Source of the DNA: Enorma massiliensis phI
GTDB taxonomy: Bacteria > Actinomycetota > Coriobacteriia > Coriobacteriales > Coriobacteriaceae
Assembly (NCBI RefSeq): GCF_000311845.1
Contig: NZ_HE978574.1
Span: forward strand, 772,201 to 836,200
Direction of reading: 5' to 3'
Length of the DNA stretch: 64,000 nucleotides
The notes under the pieces are model-generated. The model was not told the origin of the DNA and did no database searches. It saw nothing but the letters and a program-made list of their open reading frames with translations. A program made the translations under genes and the position numbers. Below are positions 15,969-24,827 of the stretch, piece by piece. Numbering within the stretch: the first letter of the stretch is position 1; the number at the start of each line of letters is the position of its first letter.

Positions 15969-17465
15969 ATGGAGCGCATGGCAGAGAGTGCGCCAGGCAA
16001 CAGAGCGGGGGCCGCCAAGGCGGGCACCAAAGCGGGCGGTGGTCACGCAGGGGCGGCGCTGGTCGTCATTCTCGCGATGACATTCATGGAGATTCTCGAC
16101 GGCACTATCGTAAACGTCGCACTTCCCTCCATGCAGCAGGAACTCGGGGTGGATATGGCGTCCATCCAGTGGGTCGCAAGCATCTACAGCATCGTGACCT
16201 GCGCGGCGCTCCTCGTGTTCGGACGCCTCGGCGATATGTTCGGCAAGGTGCGCATCTTCCAGGTCGGCGTGGCACTCTTCACCGCGGGGTCGGCGCTCTG
16301 TGCGCTTTCGGGAACGTTCGAGATGCTTGTCGTTGCTCGCGCCGTCCAGTCGCTTGGCGGCGCGGCGTCACTCGCCAACAACCAGGGCATCATCACCGAG
16401 ACCTTCCCAGACAGCCGCGGCCGCGCGCTCGGGCTCGTGGCGACGTTCACCGCGCTCGGCGCCATGTGCGGCCCCACGCTCGGCGGTCTCATCGTGGCGA
16501 CGCTTCCGTGGGAGTTCATCTTCATCATCAACCTGCCCATTGGCCTCATCTCGTTTGTCGTCGGGCTCAAGGTGCTCAGCAACCGTCACCCTGTGCACCG
16601 CCCGTCGTTCGATGCGCTCGGCACGGTGCTGCTCATCCCCTCCATCCTGTTAATCTTCTTCGCCATTACGCTCACGGAACGCGGGGTCACGCCCTTTACC
16701 ATCGGCATGCTTGCGTGCGGGATCGGGCTGCTCGTCGCCTTCGTCGTGGTGGAGAACCATGCGAAGTCTCCGCTCGTAACACTTGGCGTCTTTCGCGACG
16801 TTCGCTTCGTCATCGACCTCATCAACATGGCGCTCGTTTTCCTCGCCATGGCGGCCTATACGTTCATCTTCCCGTATTACCTGCAGGAGGCGCGCGGCAT
16901 CGGCGCGGGTGTAGCTGGCCTTATCATGGCGTGCTATCCGCTCGTCAACTCCATCGTAGGCCCCATCTCGGGCGCCGTGTCGGACAAGGTGGGGTGCGAA
17001 AAGCCCACGCTCGTGGGGCAGATCATCTACACCTGCGGGCTCGCCATCATGGGCTTCGTGGCGCTCGATACGCCGCTCTTCGTGCTCATTCCCTGCATCA
17101 TGTTTACCTCGCTTGGTAGCGCCATCTTCCAAGCCCCCAACAACTCCATGGTGATGGGGCACGCGCCCGAGGGATCGCTTGGCTTCGTGGGGTCGCTCGG
17201 CAACCTCATGAGGTACCTGGGACAGTCCGTGGGCATCACGGTGGGTTCGGCGCTGCTCTACGGCGGCATGTCGCAGTCGATCGGCTATCCGGTCACAAGC
17301 TATATCGAAGGGCGCCCGGATGTGTTCATGGACGGCATGCATCTTGCGTTCCACGTGGTTGCGGTCATCGTGCTCGTTAGCGTGGCGCTCGCGTTCGTTC
17401 GCGAGTGGCTGAACTATCGGGAGCGCCGCGCCAAAGCGGTTGCGACCGACGCCTCGGCGCGCTAA
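15969..17465 (+). CDS. MFS drug/proton antiporter, DHA2 (14-TMS) family
   Basis: This 498-aa membrane protein has about 14 hydrophobic segments. DHA2 motifs are present: LDGTIVNVALPSMQQEL in TM1 (motif D1), GRLGDMFGKVRIFQ in loop 2-3 (motif A), ARAVQSLGGAASLANNQGII (motif B) and ALGAMCGPTLGGLI in TM5 (motif C, the antiporter signature). It is probably an exporter of toxic compounds driven by protons. The first 30 residues are a Gly/Ala-rich cytoplasmic tail. A TetR gene starts 16 bases downstream, and a dyad lies just upstream, so substrate-induced derepression is likely. Confidence 0.9.
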   Translation: MERMAESAPGNRAGAAKAGTKAGGGHAGAALVVILAMTFMEILDGTIVNVALPSMQQELGVDMASIQWVASIYSIVTCAALLVFGRLGDMFGKVRIFQVGVALFTAGSALCALSGTFEMLVVARAVQSLGGAASLANNQGIITETFPDSRGRALGLVATFTALGAMCGPTLGGLIVATLPWEFIFIINLPIGLISFVVGLKVLSNRHPVHRPSFDALGTVLLIPSILLIFFAITLTERGVTPFTIGMLACGIGLLVAFVVVENHAKSPLVTLGVFRDVRFVIDLINMALVFLAMAAYTFIFPYYLQEARGIGAGVAGLIMACYPLVNSIVGPISGAVSDKVGCEKPTLVGQIIYTCGLAIMGFVALDTPLFVLIPCIMFTSLGSAIFQAPNNSMVMGHAPEGSLGFVGSLGNLMRYLGQSVGITVGSALLYGGMSQSIGYPVTSYIEGRPDVFMDGMHLAFHVVAVIVLVSVALAFVREWLNYRERRAKAVATDASAR

Positions 17466-17480
17466 CGGAGTGATGGTCGA

Positions 17481-18074
17481 ATGCCAGCTATTTTTACGCA
17501 GCAGAACCGAGACGAGCTGTATCGCCGCATGATCGATGCGGGCTGGGACCAACTGGTGCGAAACGGGATCCGCTCCCTGCGCGTGGAGCAGGTCGCAGCG
17601 GCCGTGGGCATAGCCAAGGGCACGTTCTACCACTTCTTTGACTCCAAGGACGACTTCATCTACGCCATGCTCATAGAGAATCGCCAGCACGCGGTGGACG
17701 TGCTCGAGCGCACGCGCGAGGAGGCGGGCGCTCCGCTCGATCGCGCGCGCATGCGCTCGTGGCTCGAGCTTCTTTGGCGGTCGGATCGAAACATCTTCCG
17801 CATCGCAACGGCTGAGGAGTACCGTTATCTCGTGCGAAGTCTGCCCGATGAACGGACGCTCGATCCCGCGTCCGACGGCGCGCTCGTGCGCTGGATCGTG
17901 AATGAGGTTGCCGACGCGCGGCCTGGGGTGGATGTCGCCGCCGTGCAGAACCTGCAGTTCGCGCTCGCGCTCACGCTGCTCAACCGTAGTCTTCTGCGTG
18001 CCGAGGCGCTGGAGTGCACCGTCGATGCCCTGATCGACGACACATTGGATGAGCTATTCGGCAGGTCTGGTTAA
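17481..18074 (+). CDS. TetR-family regulator of the MFS pump
   Basis: This 197-aa repressor has the N-terminal TetR helix-turn-helix: DAGWDQLVRNGIRSLRVEQ, VAAAVGIAKGTFYHFFDSKDDF. The ligand-binding C-terminal domain is poorly conserved, as usual. It follows the MFS gene by 16 bases on the same strand and presumably represses the operon by binding the dyad at 15923-15953; that is inferred from arrangement. The ATG at 17481 has a weak ribosome-binding site (GGAGTGATGGTCGA), consistent with low expression. Confidence 0.9.
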   Translation: MPAIFTQQNRDELYRRMIDAGWDQLVRNGIRSLRVEQVAAAVGIAKGTFYHFFDSKDDFIYAMLIENRQHAVDVLERTREEAGAPLDRARMRSWLELLWRSDRNIFRIATAEEYRYLVRSLPDERTLDPASDGALVRWIVNEVADARPGVDVAAVQNLQFALALTLLNRSLLRAEALECTVDALIDDTLDELFGRSG

Positions 18075-18183
18075 GCGCTGTCTGTCCTTGGATTCGGGCA
18101 GGGTTTTCGGGTGGGCCGCTGCTCGTGAGCGTTTGGAGCGCAGGTCTCGCGGCACATGAGGTCGGTGCGGAGGTCGCGCTTCG

Positions 18184-18318
18184 TTAGTTCTTGCGACGCT
18201 TGTTGCATGCCGGCCGGCAGCAGACACTCGCGAACACGTACACACAGTAGCCGAAGAGCGCGGCGCATCCGGCACCGAGGAACACTCCGGCGAGAGCGAT
18301 CGGGGTTATCTCGTGCAT
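18184..18318 (-). CDS. 44-aa Cys-rich single-span membrane peptide
   Basis: This small ORF begins MHEITPIALAG after AAGGAGACC (8-base spacing to the ATG at 18318). It has one hydrophobic helix (about residues 6-33, ending FGYCVYVFASV) followed by CCRPACNKRRKN, a tail with three cysteines and five basic residues. The strong ribosome-binding site, the clean helix and the positive-inside tail argue for a real peptide. It has no neighbour in the same direction; TetR converges on it. The size and topology resemble accessory peptides of membrane transporters, but I do not recognise the family. Confidence 0.55.
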   Translation of the reverse strand: MHEITPIALAGVFLGAGCAALFGYCVYVFASVCCRPACNKRRKN

Positions 18319-18397
18319 GACATGGTCTCCTTCCCGTGGCGGGCTCAAGGTGTTCGACACCCGCAGGATTCATGGTCGGAAGCCCGAATTCTTCCCC

Positions 18398-18419
18398 GCA
18401 TGTTTCATCTGAAACATGC
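18398..18419. promoter_or_regulatory. 22-bp perfect palindrome, parS-like
   Basis: The core TGTTTCATCTGAAACA matches the parS consensus TGTTTCACGTGAAACA at 14 of 16 positions, differing only in the two central bases; the palindrome extends three bases further on each side. It lies upstream of the small peptide gene and the sensor kinase gene. It could be a ParB site or a regulator's operator. Confidence 0.4.
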
Positions 18420-18550
18420 GAAATGCGGACGAATCCAAGATTCCAGGCAGCGACATACAAGTGTTACGGGGGCTCCACGGGCATGCCCTGCTGTCGAATT
18501 CAGTACAGCATGTGAGCGGTAAAGGCGGCATTAAGCTCGAGCGCCTGGAT

Positions 18551-18570
18551 ATTAAAATGTCATAAAGATG
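18551..18570 (+). promoter_or_regulatory. Probable response-regulator site, copy 1
   Basis: ATTAAAATGTCATAAAGATG lies about 92 bases before the sensor kinase start. A near copy (ATTAAGATGCCACAAAGAT, 16 of 19 identical) lies about 99 bases before the P-type ATPase gene at 21139. A TATACT -10 box is at 18629-18634. The shared site suggests control by the linked response regulator. Confidence 0.45.
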
Positions 18571-18661
18571 CAGGTAGTCAACGCATTACCCATGAAGGGC
18601 GAACGCGTTGCACCCCGCGTTGCCGCGCTATACTGGGGAGCGACGCGAAGGGAGGCGGCGG

Positions 18662-20275
18662 ATGGGCAAGGTGAACGTACGGGCACCGCGACGCGAAGGA
18701 AGAATGGCGGCGCGTCTTGGCGCCATGTGCGTGCTCCTGGCGTCATCGACCGCGATCGGGCTCGGTTTTCATGAGCTGGGCTTTACCGATTCGAGCATCA
18801 TCTCGCTTTACATCCTGTCGACCCTGCTCACCGCTACGGTCACATCGGGGCGCATGTACACGCTGCTTTCGTCTGCGCTCTCGGTGGTGCTCTACAATTT
18901 CTACTTCGTCGTGCCGCGCTTTTCGTTCGAGTCGCTCGACACGAGCTACCTCGTCACGTTCGCCATCATGTTCGTCGCTGCCATCGTTGCCTCGGAGCTC
19001 ACGAACCACATTGCGAGAAACGCCCGCGAGGCGCGGCGGACGGCCTATCGCACGAGCGTGCTCCTTGAGACGAACCAGCTGCTTCAGCAGGCGGATGATC
19101 CCGAAAGCATTGCACGGATAGCTTTGAGTCAGCTCTTGAAGCTCCTTGATTGCCCGGTAGCGTTTTACCCCGCTGAGGGGGACGGCCTCGGATCTCCGCT
19201 GGTGGGCAATGGGGACGATGAGGCGATGCGAGCGGCAACCGCCGAAAACGCCCGCGTGGATGCATTGCGCGCGTTCCGGTCTGCCAAACCCTCGGACGGC
19301 GCCGCTTCGGCCGCCGATTCGCTCGCCCCTGCGCCGCCCGTGTCTGCCGAGGCTTCAGAAATCGTTTCCATTCCCATGGGAGACGGCATATTCCTGCCCG
19401 TGCGCACGCATGATGAGGCATTCGGTGTGGTCGGCATTCGTGCTGCCGAGCGCGACATCGACTCGTTCGAGCTCTCCATCGCTCGTTCGATCATCGGTGA
19501 GTGCGCGCTCGAGCTCGCTCGAGAACGGGAGGCGCGCGAGCGTGAAGAGGCCGCTGTGCTTGCGCGCAACGAGCAGCTCCGAGCGAACCTGTTGCGCTCG
19601 CTTGGACATGACCTGCGCACGCCGCTCACGGCGATCTCGGGTGCCGCGGCGATTCTACGCGATGATTCCGACCGTCTTGCACCCGAGCAGCGTCGTGCGC
19701 TTTTGGACGACGTGTACCACGACTCGCTTTGGCTCATCGATATGGTCGAGAACCTGCTCACCATCACGCATTTCGATGAGGGCACCATCAAGCTCACCTT
19801 GAACTCCGAGCTCATCGACGACATCTTCGAAGCCGCCGTGTCGCACCTTGCGAACCAAGCGGGTGGGCACCGTATCGTCATCGAGCCCGCGGAAGAGATT
19901 CTCCTCGTGCGCATCGATGCGAGCCTCATCATCCAGGTGCTCACGAATCTCGTGGGCAACGCCATCAAGTACACCCCGGCAGGTTCGACCATCCAGCTGA
20001 GCGCTCGGCGCGAGGGGGCGTTCGTGCGCGTGACGGTTGCAGACGACGGGCCGGGCGTGGCGGACGACGACAAACCACACGTGTTCGATCGCTTCTATTC
20101 CGGTGCGAAGGCAGAGCGACCGGCAGACGCGCAGCGGAGCTTCGGCTTGGGGCTCGCGCTCTGCCGTTCCATCGTCGAGGCGCATGGCGGCGCTATCGAG
20201 GTGCACGACAACGTGCCCCATGGCGCCGTCTTTTCGTTCACGCTTCCCGCAGAGGAGGTTGCGATTCATGGATAA
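18662..20275 (+). CDS. KdpD-like membrane sensor histidine kinase (C-terminal half only)
   Basis: This 537-aa kinase starts at the ATG after GGGAGG (18662). Four hydrophobic segments at about 20-110 match the DUF4118 membrane domain of KdpD. They are followed by a GAF-like region (about 130-265), the dimerisation/phosphoacceptor helix LLRSLGHDLRTPLTAISGAAAIL with the H-box histidine, and an ATPase domain with N box (NLVGNAIKYTP), G1 (DDGPGV) and G2 (FGLGLALC). The KdpD N-terminal Usp/K+-sensing domain is absent. The stop overlaps the regulator start by 8 bases. Confidence 0.9.
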   Translation: MGKVNVRAPRREGRMAARLGAMCVLLASSTAIGLGFHELGFTDSSIISLYILSTLLTATVTSGRMYTLLSSALSVVLYNFYFVVPRFSFESLDTSYLVTFAIMFVAAIVASELTNHIARNAREARRTAYRTSVLLETNQLLQQADDPESIARIALSQLLKLLDCPVAFYPAEGDGLGSPLVGNGDDEAMRAATAENARVDALRAFRSAKPSDGAASAADSLAPAPPVSAEASEIVSIPMGDGIFLPVRTHDEAFGVVGIRAAERDIDSFELSIARSIIGECALELAREREAREREEAAVLARNEQLRANLLRSLGHDLRTPLTAISGAAAILRDDSDRLAPEQRRALLDDVYHDSLWLIDMVENLLTITHFDEGTIKLTLNSELIDDIFEAAVSHLANQAGGHRIVIEPAEEILLVRIDASLIIQVLTNLVGNAIKYTPAGSTIQLSARREGAFVRVTVADDGPGVADDDKPHVFDRFYSGAKAERPADAQRSFGLGLALCRSIVEAHGGAIEVHDNVPHGAVFSFTLPAEEVAIHG

Positions 20276-21005
20276 GGAATCGAAATGGGCGGCATCGGCC
20301 GGTGCGGATGGTGCGGTGCTCTCCGTCCTTGTGGTAGAAGACGATGCGGCGGTGCGTCGTCTTATCGCGACAGCTCTTGCCATGCATGGCTACCATGTGG
20401 AGGTCGCCGCTACAGGTGAGGCGGCGATTCTCGAGGCGGCGTCGCATGGCCCAGAACTCGTCCTGCTCGATCTGGGCCTTCCGGATGTGGACGGCATTGC
20501 CGTCATCAAGAAGCTGCGCTCATGGTCGAACGTGCCGATCATCGTGATTTCGGCGCGCATCGAGGAAGCGGACAAGATCGAAGCGCTCGATACGGGAGCG
20601 GACGACTATCTCACGAAGCCGTTTTCCGTGGAAGAGCTTCTCGCTCGCGTGCGTGCCTGGCAACGACGTGCTCGCATGTCGCTCGGTGACGACCCGGGCG
20701 AGAGCGTGTTCGAGAACGGTCCTTTGCGCGTGGACTATGCGGCGGGATGCGCGTATCTAAACGGTGAAGAGCTGCATCTCACGCCCATCGAGTACAAATT
20801 GCTTGTGCTCATGTGCAAAAACGTGGGAAAGGTGCTCACCCACACGTACCTTACGCACGAGATTTGGGGCACGTCGTGGGACTCCGACATCGCGAGCCTG
20901 CGCGTCTTCATGGCGACACTTCGGAAGAAGATCGAGCGCGACCCGTCGCAACCGAAGCTCATTCAGACGCATGTGGGCGTTGGTTACCGCATGCAGCGGC
21001 TGTAA
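20268..21005 (+). CDS. KdpE-like OmpR-family response regulator
   Basis: This 245-aa regulator has a receiver domain (LVVEDDAAVRRL, phospho-Asp in LLDLGLPDVDG, Thr/Lys in DYLTKPF) and a C-terminal winged helix (HLTPIEYKLLVLMCKNVGKVLTHTYLTHEIWG, ending RVFMATLRKKIERDPSQPKLIQTHVGVGYRM), the pattern closest to KdpE. The ATG at 20268 follows GAGGAGG and overlaps the kinase stop, so the pair is translationally coupled. No kdpFABC is in the window; the adjacent P2-type ATPase and TrkA-like genes are the likely targets. Confidence 0.92.
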   Translation: MDKESKWAASAGADGAVLSVLVVEDDAAVRRLIATALAMHGYHVEVAATGEAAILEAASHGPELVLLDLGLPDVDGIAVIKKLRSWSNVPIIVISARIEEADKIEALDTGADDYLTKPFSVEELLARVRAWQRRARMSLGDDPGESVFENGPLRVDYAAGCAYLNGEELHLTPIEYKLLVLMCKNVGKVLTHTYLTHEIWGTSWDSDIASLRVFMATLRKKIERDPSQPKLIQTHVGVGYRMQRL

Positions 21006-21032
21006 AGCTGCAGTCGCACCAGGCACCCCCGA

Positions 21033-21136
21033 CCGGCTGCGCAGGGTGCCCGAGGTTGCCGCGAAAGCCGAGCGCGCACGCCTTCGTGCGGCGCCCGAAG
21101 GCTTGAACGGCAAGATCGGGCACCCTGCGCAGCCGG
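21033..21136. terminator. 104-bp nested hairpin after the response regulator
   Basis: A perfect 21-bp outer stem (21033-21053 with 21116-21136) encloses further stems TTGCCG/CGGCAA (21056-21061 with 21108-21113), AAGCC/GGCTT and a GCAC-GTGC tip with loop GCCTTC. There is no T-run. It is either a terminator or an mRNA-stabilising 3' structure separating the two-component genes from the ATPase gene. Confidence 0.55.
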
Positions 21137-21138
21137 GC

Positions 21139-21199
21139 ATTAAGATGCCACAAAGATATGGCCAAACCCCTTGAAGCTGCTTTTTCCCGTGACTAAGAT
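21139..21199 (+). promoter_or_regulatory. Promoter and probable response-regulator site of the P-type ATPase
   Basis: ATTAAGATGCCACAAAGAT (21139-21157) resembles the site before the sensor kinase gene. TTGAAG (21171-21176), a 17-base spacer and TAAGAT (21194-21199) form a good sigma-70-type promoter. The site ends 13 bases before the -35 box, a typical activator position. Confidence 0.5.
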
Positions 21200-21256
21200 G
21201 CTTTCGCAATCGCGGATGTGCTGCCGGCACTCCGCGATCAGGGAAGGAGAGGTTTC

Positions 21257-24130
21257 ATGGGAAGCAGTTTGGGCTCAGGTGCCCCGGCATCCGTCGCCGC
21301 AACGGATCTGGATGCGCTCGATGCCATCCGCAAGGCACCCATCGACGGCGTGTTCGGCGAACTTGAGACGGCGCGCGTAGGACTCGCCTCGGACGAGGCG
21401 GCCGTACGCCAGGGGCGCTTCGGAAAAAACGTCATCCAAAGCGAAAAGAAGAAGTCGCCCGTCATTGCGTTCCTCGCGAACTTCACACACCTCATGGCGG
21501 TGCTTTTGTGGGTCGCGGGCACCATCGCGTTCATCGCGGGGCTCCCGGAGCTTGGCGTCGCAGTGTGGCTCGTGAACATCATCAACGGCGTGTTCAGCTT
21601 CTGGCAGGAGGCGCGTGCGAGCCAGGCGACCGAGGCGCTTAAGAAGATGCTGCCGGCCTATGCCACGGTGATTCGCGACGGCCAGGAGCAGAAGATCCTG
21701 GCAGAAGACCTCGTGCCGGGCGACGTCATGCTCCTTGCCGAGGGCGACAAGATCTCTGCAGACGCGCGCGTCATCGCGAGTTCAGACTTGCAGGTGAACC
21801 AATCCACGTTGAACGGCGAATCCACCCCGTCCCGCAAGACCGCGGACGCGGTGCTCGAAGAGGGGCTTTCCGCCGCGGAGATTCCCAACCTCGTCTTCGC
21901 GGGCACGAGCGTGTCTGAGGGCAACGGCCGCGCCGTGGTGTTCCGCATTGGCATGGACACGGAGTTCGGCAAGATCGCGAGCCTCACGCAGAACATGCAG
22001 GCGGCGGAGAGCCCGCTCACGCGTCAGCTCAACCGCCTCACGAAGCAGGTCACGATCTTTGCCATGTGCATGGGCATCGCGTTCTTCTGCCTGTCCCTGT
22101 TCGTGGTGCACGAGCCGTTCGCGTCTTCGTTCATCTTCGCGCTCGGCATGGTCGTGGCATTCATTCCCGAAGGCTTGCTGCCCACGGTGACGCTTTCGCT
22201 CGCTATGGCGGTGCAGCGCATGAGTCGCCGGAACGCCCTGGTGAAGAAGCTCGATTCCGTGGAGGCGCTTGGCTCCACGAGCGTGATCTGCACGGATAAG
22301 ACCGGTACGCTCACGCAGAACGAGATGACCGTGAACCATCTGTGGACGGCGACGCGCGAATACGAGATCACTGGCGTGGGGTACGCGCCCGAGGGTCAGA
22401 TAGAAGCCGAGGGACGCAGTTGGCGCGCTGTGGACGATGCCGACCTCGAGCTCTTGCTCGAAGGCGGCATGCTCTGCGGCAACGCGCGCCTCGCCGAGCC
22501 GGAAGAGGAGGGCAAGCGCTACGAGGTTTACGGTGACCCCACGGAGGCATGCCTCATCGTTTCCGCGCAGAAGGGCGGCATCGATCGCGCCGAGCTCGAG
22601 GCGCGTATGCCCCGCGTGAAGGAGCTGCCGTTCGAGAGCCGCCGCAAGCGCATGACGACCGTGCATGCTCTTGAGTACCCGCTGGACGGGGCGCGCCGCA
22701 TCGCGTTCACGAAGGGCGCACCGAACGAGGTCGTGCGGCTTTCGACCCATGTTCGTGTGAACGGCGTGGTCGAGCCTATGACCGAGGAGCTCCGCCAACG
22801 CATCATGGAGGCGAACGACACGTACGCCGCCGACGGCCTGCGCGTGCTCGCGGTGGCGTACCGCCCGCTCGACGGTGCGAACGCGGAGGCGGGTGTCCCC
22901 GATGCCATGAGCGATTACACGACCGAGAATATCGAGTGCAACCTCACCTTCGTGGGGCTCGAGGTCATGATGGATCCGCCTCGTCCCGAAGTCGCGGCGG
23001 CTGTGGCAGAGTGCCATCGCGCGGGTATCCGCATCGTCATGATCACGGGCGACTACGGTCTCACCGCGGCGAGCATCGCGCGGCGCCTGAAGATCGTGGA
23101 GGGCGAGGGACTATCCGTCATCTCGGGTTTCGAGCTTTCGAAGATGGGCGATGAAGAGCTCAAGGAGAAGCTCGCCGGCCAAGTTGTCTTCGCCCGCATG
23201 GCACCCGAGCAGAAGCTCCGTGTGGTCACGGCGCTCCAGGAGATGGGCGAGATCGTGGCCGTGACGGGTGACGGCGTGAACGATGCTCCCGCGCTCAAGA
23301 AAGCCGATATCGGTGTAGCCATGGGCATCACCGGTACCGATGTGGCGAAGGAGGCGGCCGATATGATCTTGACGGACGATAACTTCGCCTCGATCGTCGC
23401 CGCGATCGAGGAAGGGCGCGCGGTCTACAGCAACATCCGCAAATTCTTGCTCTACATCTTGAACTCCAATGCGCCCGAAGCGGTGCCGAACGCGGTCTAC
23501 CTGCTCTCGGGTGGTGCCGTGCCGTTGCCGCTCACAACCATGCAGATCCTTACCATCGATCTGGGTACGGACATGCTGCCGGCGCTGGGTCTGGGCACTG
23601 AACCGCCGGAGGAGACCATCATGGATCAGCCCCCGCGCGACCCCAACGAGCGCCTGCTCAACCGCCGCGTACTCGTGAAGGCCTTCCTGTGGTATGGCCT
23701 TATGGCCTCGATCGTCGCCATGGCGGGCTATTTCCTGGTGAACCTGCTCGCCGGTTGGCCGGGGATCCCGCTCGCCGGCTTGGGCAACGATAGCGACCCG
23801 GTGTACATCCAGGCAACGACCATGACGCTTGCAGGCATCATCTTCGCGCAGATCGGCCAGGTCATGAACTGCCGCACCGAGACCACCTCGGTATTCAAGA
23901 TCGGTCTCTTCTCGAACCGCCGCATCCTCATAGGCATCGTGTTCGAAGTGGTGCTGCTCGTGATCCTCACCACGTTCCCGCCGCTGCAGGGTGTGTTCCA
24001 CACCGCGCCGTTGGCTTGGCAGGATTATGCGTTCCTCTGCTGCATCCCGCCCGTGGTCATCGCCATCGAGGATATTCGCAAAGCATGGTTGCGCCGCCGC
24101 GAACGGGCGCGTGTCGCCGCGAAGCGCTAG
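21257..24130 (+). CDS. P2-type cation-transporting ATPase (Na+/K+- or Ca2+-ATPase-like)
   Basis: This 957-aa P-type ATPase has the TGES-equivalent LNGESTPSRK, the membrane motif IPEGLLPTVTLSLAMAVQRM, the phosphorylation motif CTDKTGTLTQNEM, KGAPNEV (ATP site), the MITGDYGLTA and VTGDGVNDAPALKKAD hinge motifs, and ten predicted membrane segments. PEGLLPTVT is closer to Na+/K+-type than to SERCA-type pumps (PEGLPAV). The ion cannot be fixed from this. The KdpDE-like pair upstream and two TrkA-like genes downstream suggest a monovalent cation. The start at 21257 follows GGAAGGAGAGG. Confidence 0.9.
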   Translation: MGSSLGSGAPASVAATDLDALDAIRKAPIDGVFGELETARVGLASDEAAVRQGRFGKNVIQSEKKKSPVIAFLANFTHLMAVLLWVAGTIAFIAGLPELGVAVWLVNIINGVFSFWQEARASQATEALKKMLPAYATVIRDGQEQKILAEDLVPGDVMLLAEGDKISADARVIASSDLQVNQSTLNGESTPSRKTADAVLEEGLSAAEIPNLVFAGTSVSEGNGRAVVFRIGMDTEFGKIASLTQNMQAAESPLTRQLNRLTKQVTIFAMCMGIAFFCLSLFVVHEPFASSFIFALGMVVAFIPEGLLPTVTLSLAMAVQRMSRRNALVKKLDSVEALGSTSVICTDKTGTLTQNEMTVNHLWTATREYEITGVGYAPEGQIEAEGRSWRAVDDADLELLLEGGMLCGNARLAEPEEEGKRYEVYGDPTEACLIVSAQKGGIDRAELEARMPRVKELPFESRRKRMTTVHALEYPLDGARRIAFTKGAPNEVVRLSTHVRVNGVVEPMTEELRQRIMEANDTYAADGLRVLAVAYRPLDGANAEAGVPDAMSDYTTENIECNLTFVGLEVMMDPPRPEVAAAVAECHRAGIRIVMITGDYGLTAASIARRLKIVEGEGLSVISGFELSKMGDEELKEKLAGQVVFARMAPEQKLRVVTALQEMGEIVAVTGDGVNDAPALKKADIGVAMGITGTDVAKEAADMILTDDNFASIVAAIEEGRAVYSNIRKFLLYILNSNAPEAVPNAVYLLSGGAVPLPLTTMQILTIDLGTDMLPALGLGTEPPEETIMDQPPRDPNERLLNRRVLVKAFLWYGLMASIVAMAGYFLVNLLAGWPGIPLAGLGNDSDPVYIQATTMTLAGIIFAQIGQVMNCRTETTSVFKIGLFSNRRILIGIVFEVVLLVILTTFPPLQGVFHTAPLAWQDYAFLCCIPPVVIAIEDIRKAWLRRRERARVAAKR

Positions 24131-24165
24131 AGTTGAGGGTACACACCATCTGAAAGGTGGAGATT

Positions 24166-24819
24166 ATGAACGTCATTATCGTAGGCATGGGCTTCATCGG
24201 ATCGGGGCTCGCGTGGAAGCTCGCGCGGCAGGGGTTTTCGGTCACGGCGGTCGACCAAGATCAGAAAGCACTCGATGCGCTGGGCGATTCGTTCCCCGGC
24301 AAACGCGTGTGCGGCATCGGCCTCGATCGCGATGTGCTTCTGCGCGCGGGAATCGACCGCACGGATGCCGTCGTTTCCTGCATGCGCTCCGACGAGGCGA
24401 ACATCGTGGTGGCGCACGTCGCCCGCTCGACGTTTCGCGTGCCCCGCGTCATCGCGCGTCTGCACGATCTTACGAAGGCCGATACGTACCGTCGCCTGAA
24501 CATCCAGACGGTCTCGCCCAATGCCTGGGGCATCGCGCGCATCGGCGAGCTCCTTACCTATAACCACCTCGATAACGTGTTCGAAGTGGGATCGGGCGAT
24601 GTGCGCCTGGTTCGCGCGGACGTGCCGGCGCTGCTCGACGGCGCCACGGTGCGCGAGATCTCCGCGCTCGGCGAGGTGCAGGTCGTGAGCGTCTCGCACG
24701 ATAACGAAACGTTCATCCCCACGCAGGGCACCGTGCTCGCCGCCGGCGACATCATCTACGCTGCCGTGGCGACCTCTGCCAGCAGGAAGTTCAAGCAGAT
24801 GCTCGGCATCACCGATTAG
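24166..24819 (+). CDS. TrkA-like RCK-domain protein 1
   Basis: This 217-aa cytoplasmic protein has a Rossmann NAD-binding fold starting MNVIIVGMGFIGSGLAWKLA, with the acidic residue after beta2 (AVDQD), then the TrkA_N pattern DAVVSCMRSDEANIVVAHVAR, and a C-terminal TrkA_C domain (LLDGATVREIS...GDIIYAAV). Such proteins gate Trk/Ktr-type K+ channels. No TrkH/KtrB membrane subunit is encoded in the window. The start at 24166 follows AGGTGGAG; a GTG at 24157 overlaps that site and is unlikely. The second TrkA-like gene follows by 8 bases. Confidence 0.88.
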   Translation: MNVIIVGMGFIGSGLAWKLARQGFSVTAVDQDQKALDALGDSFPGKRVCGIGLDRDVLLRAGIDRTDAVVSCMRSDEANIVVAHVARSTFRVPRVIARLHDLTKADTYRRLNIQTVSPNAWGIARIGELLTYNHLDNVFEVGSGDVRLVRADVPALLDGATVREISALGEVQVVSVSHDNETFIPTQGTVLAAGDIIYAAVATSASRKFKQMLGITD

Positions 24820-24827
24820 GAGGAATC

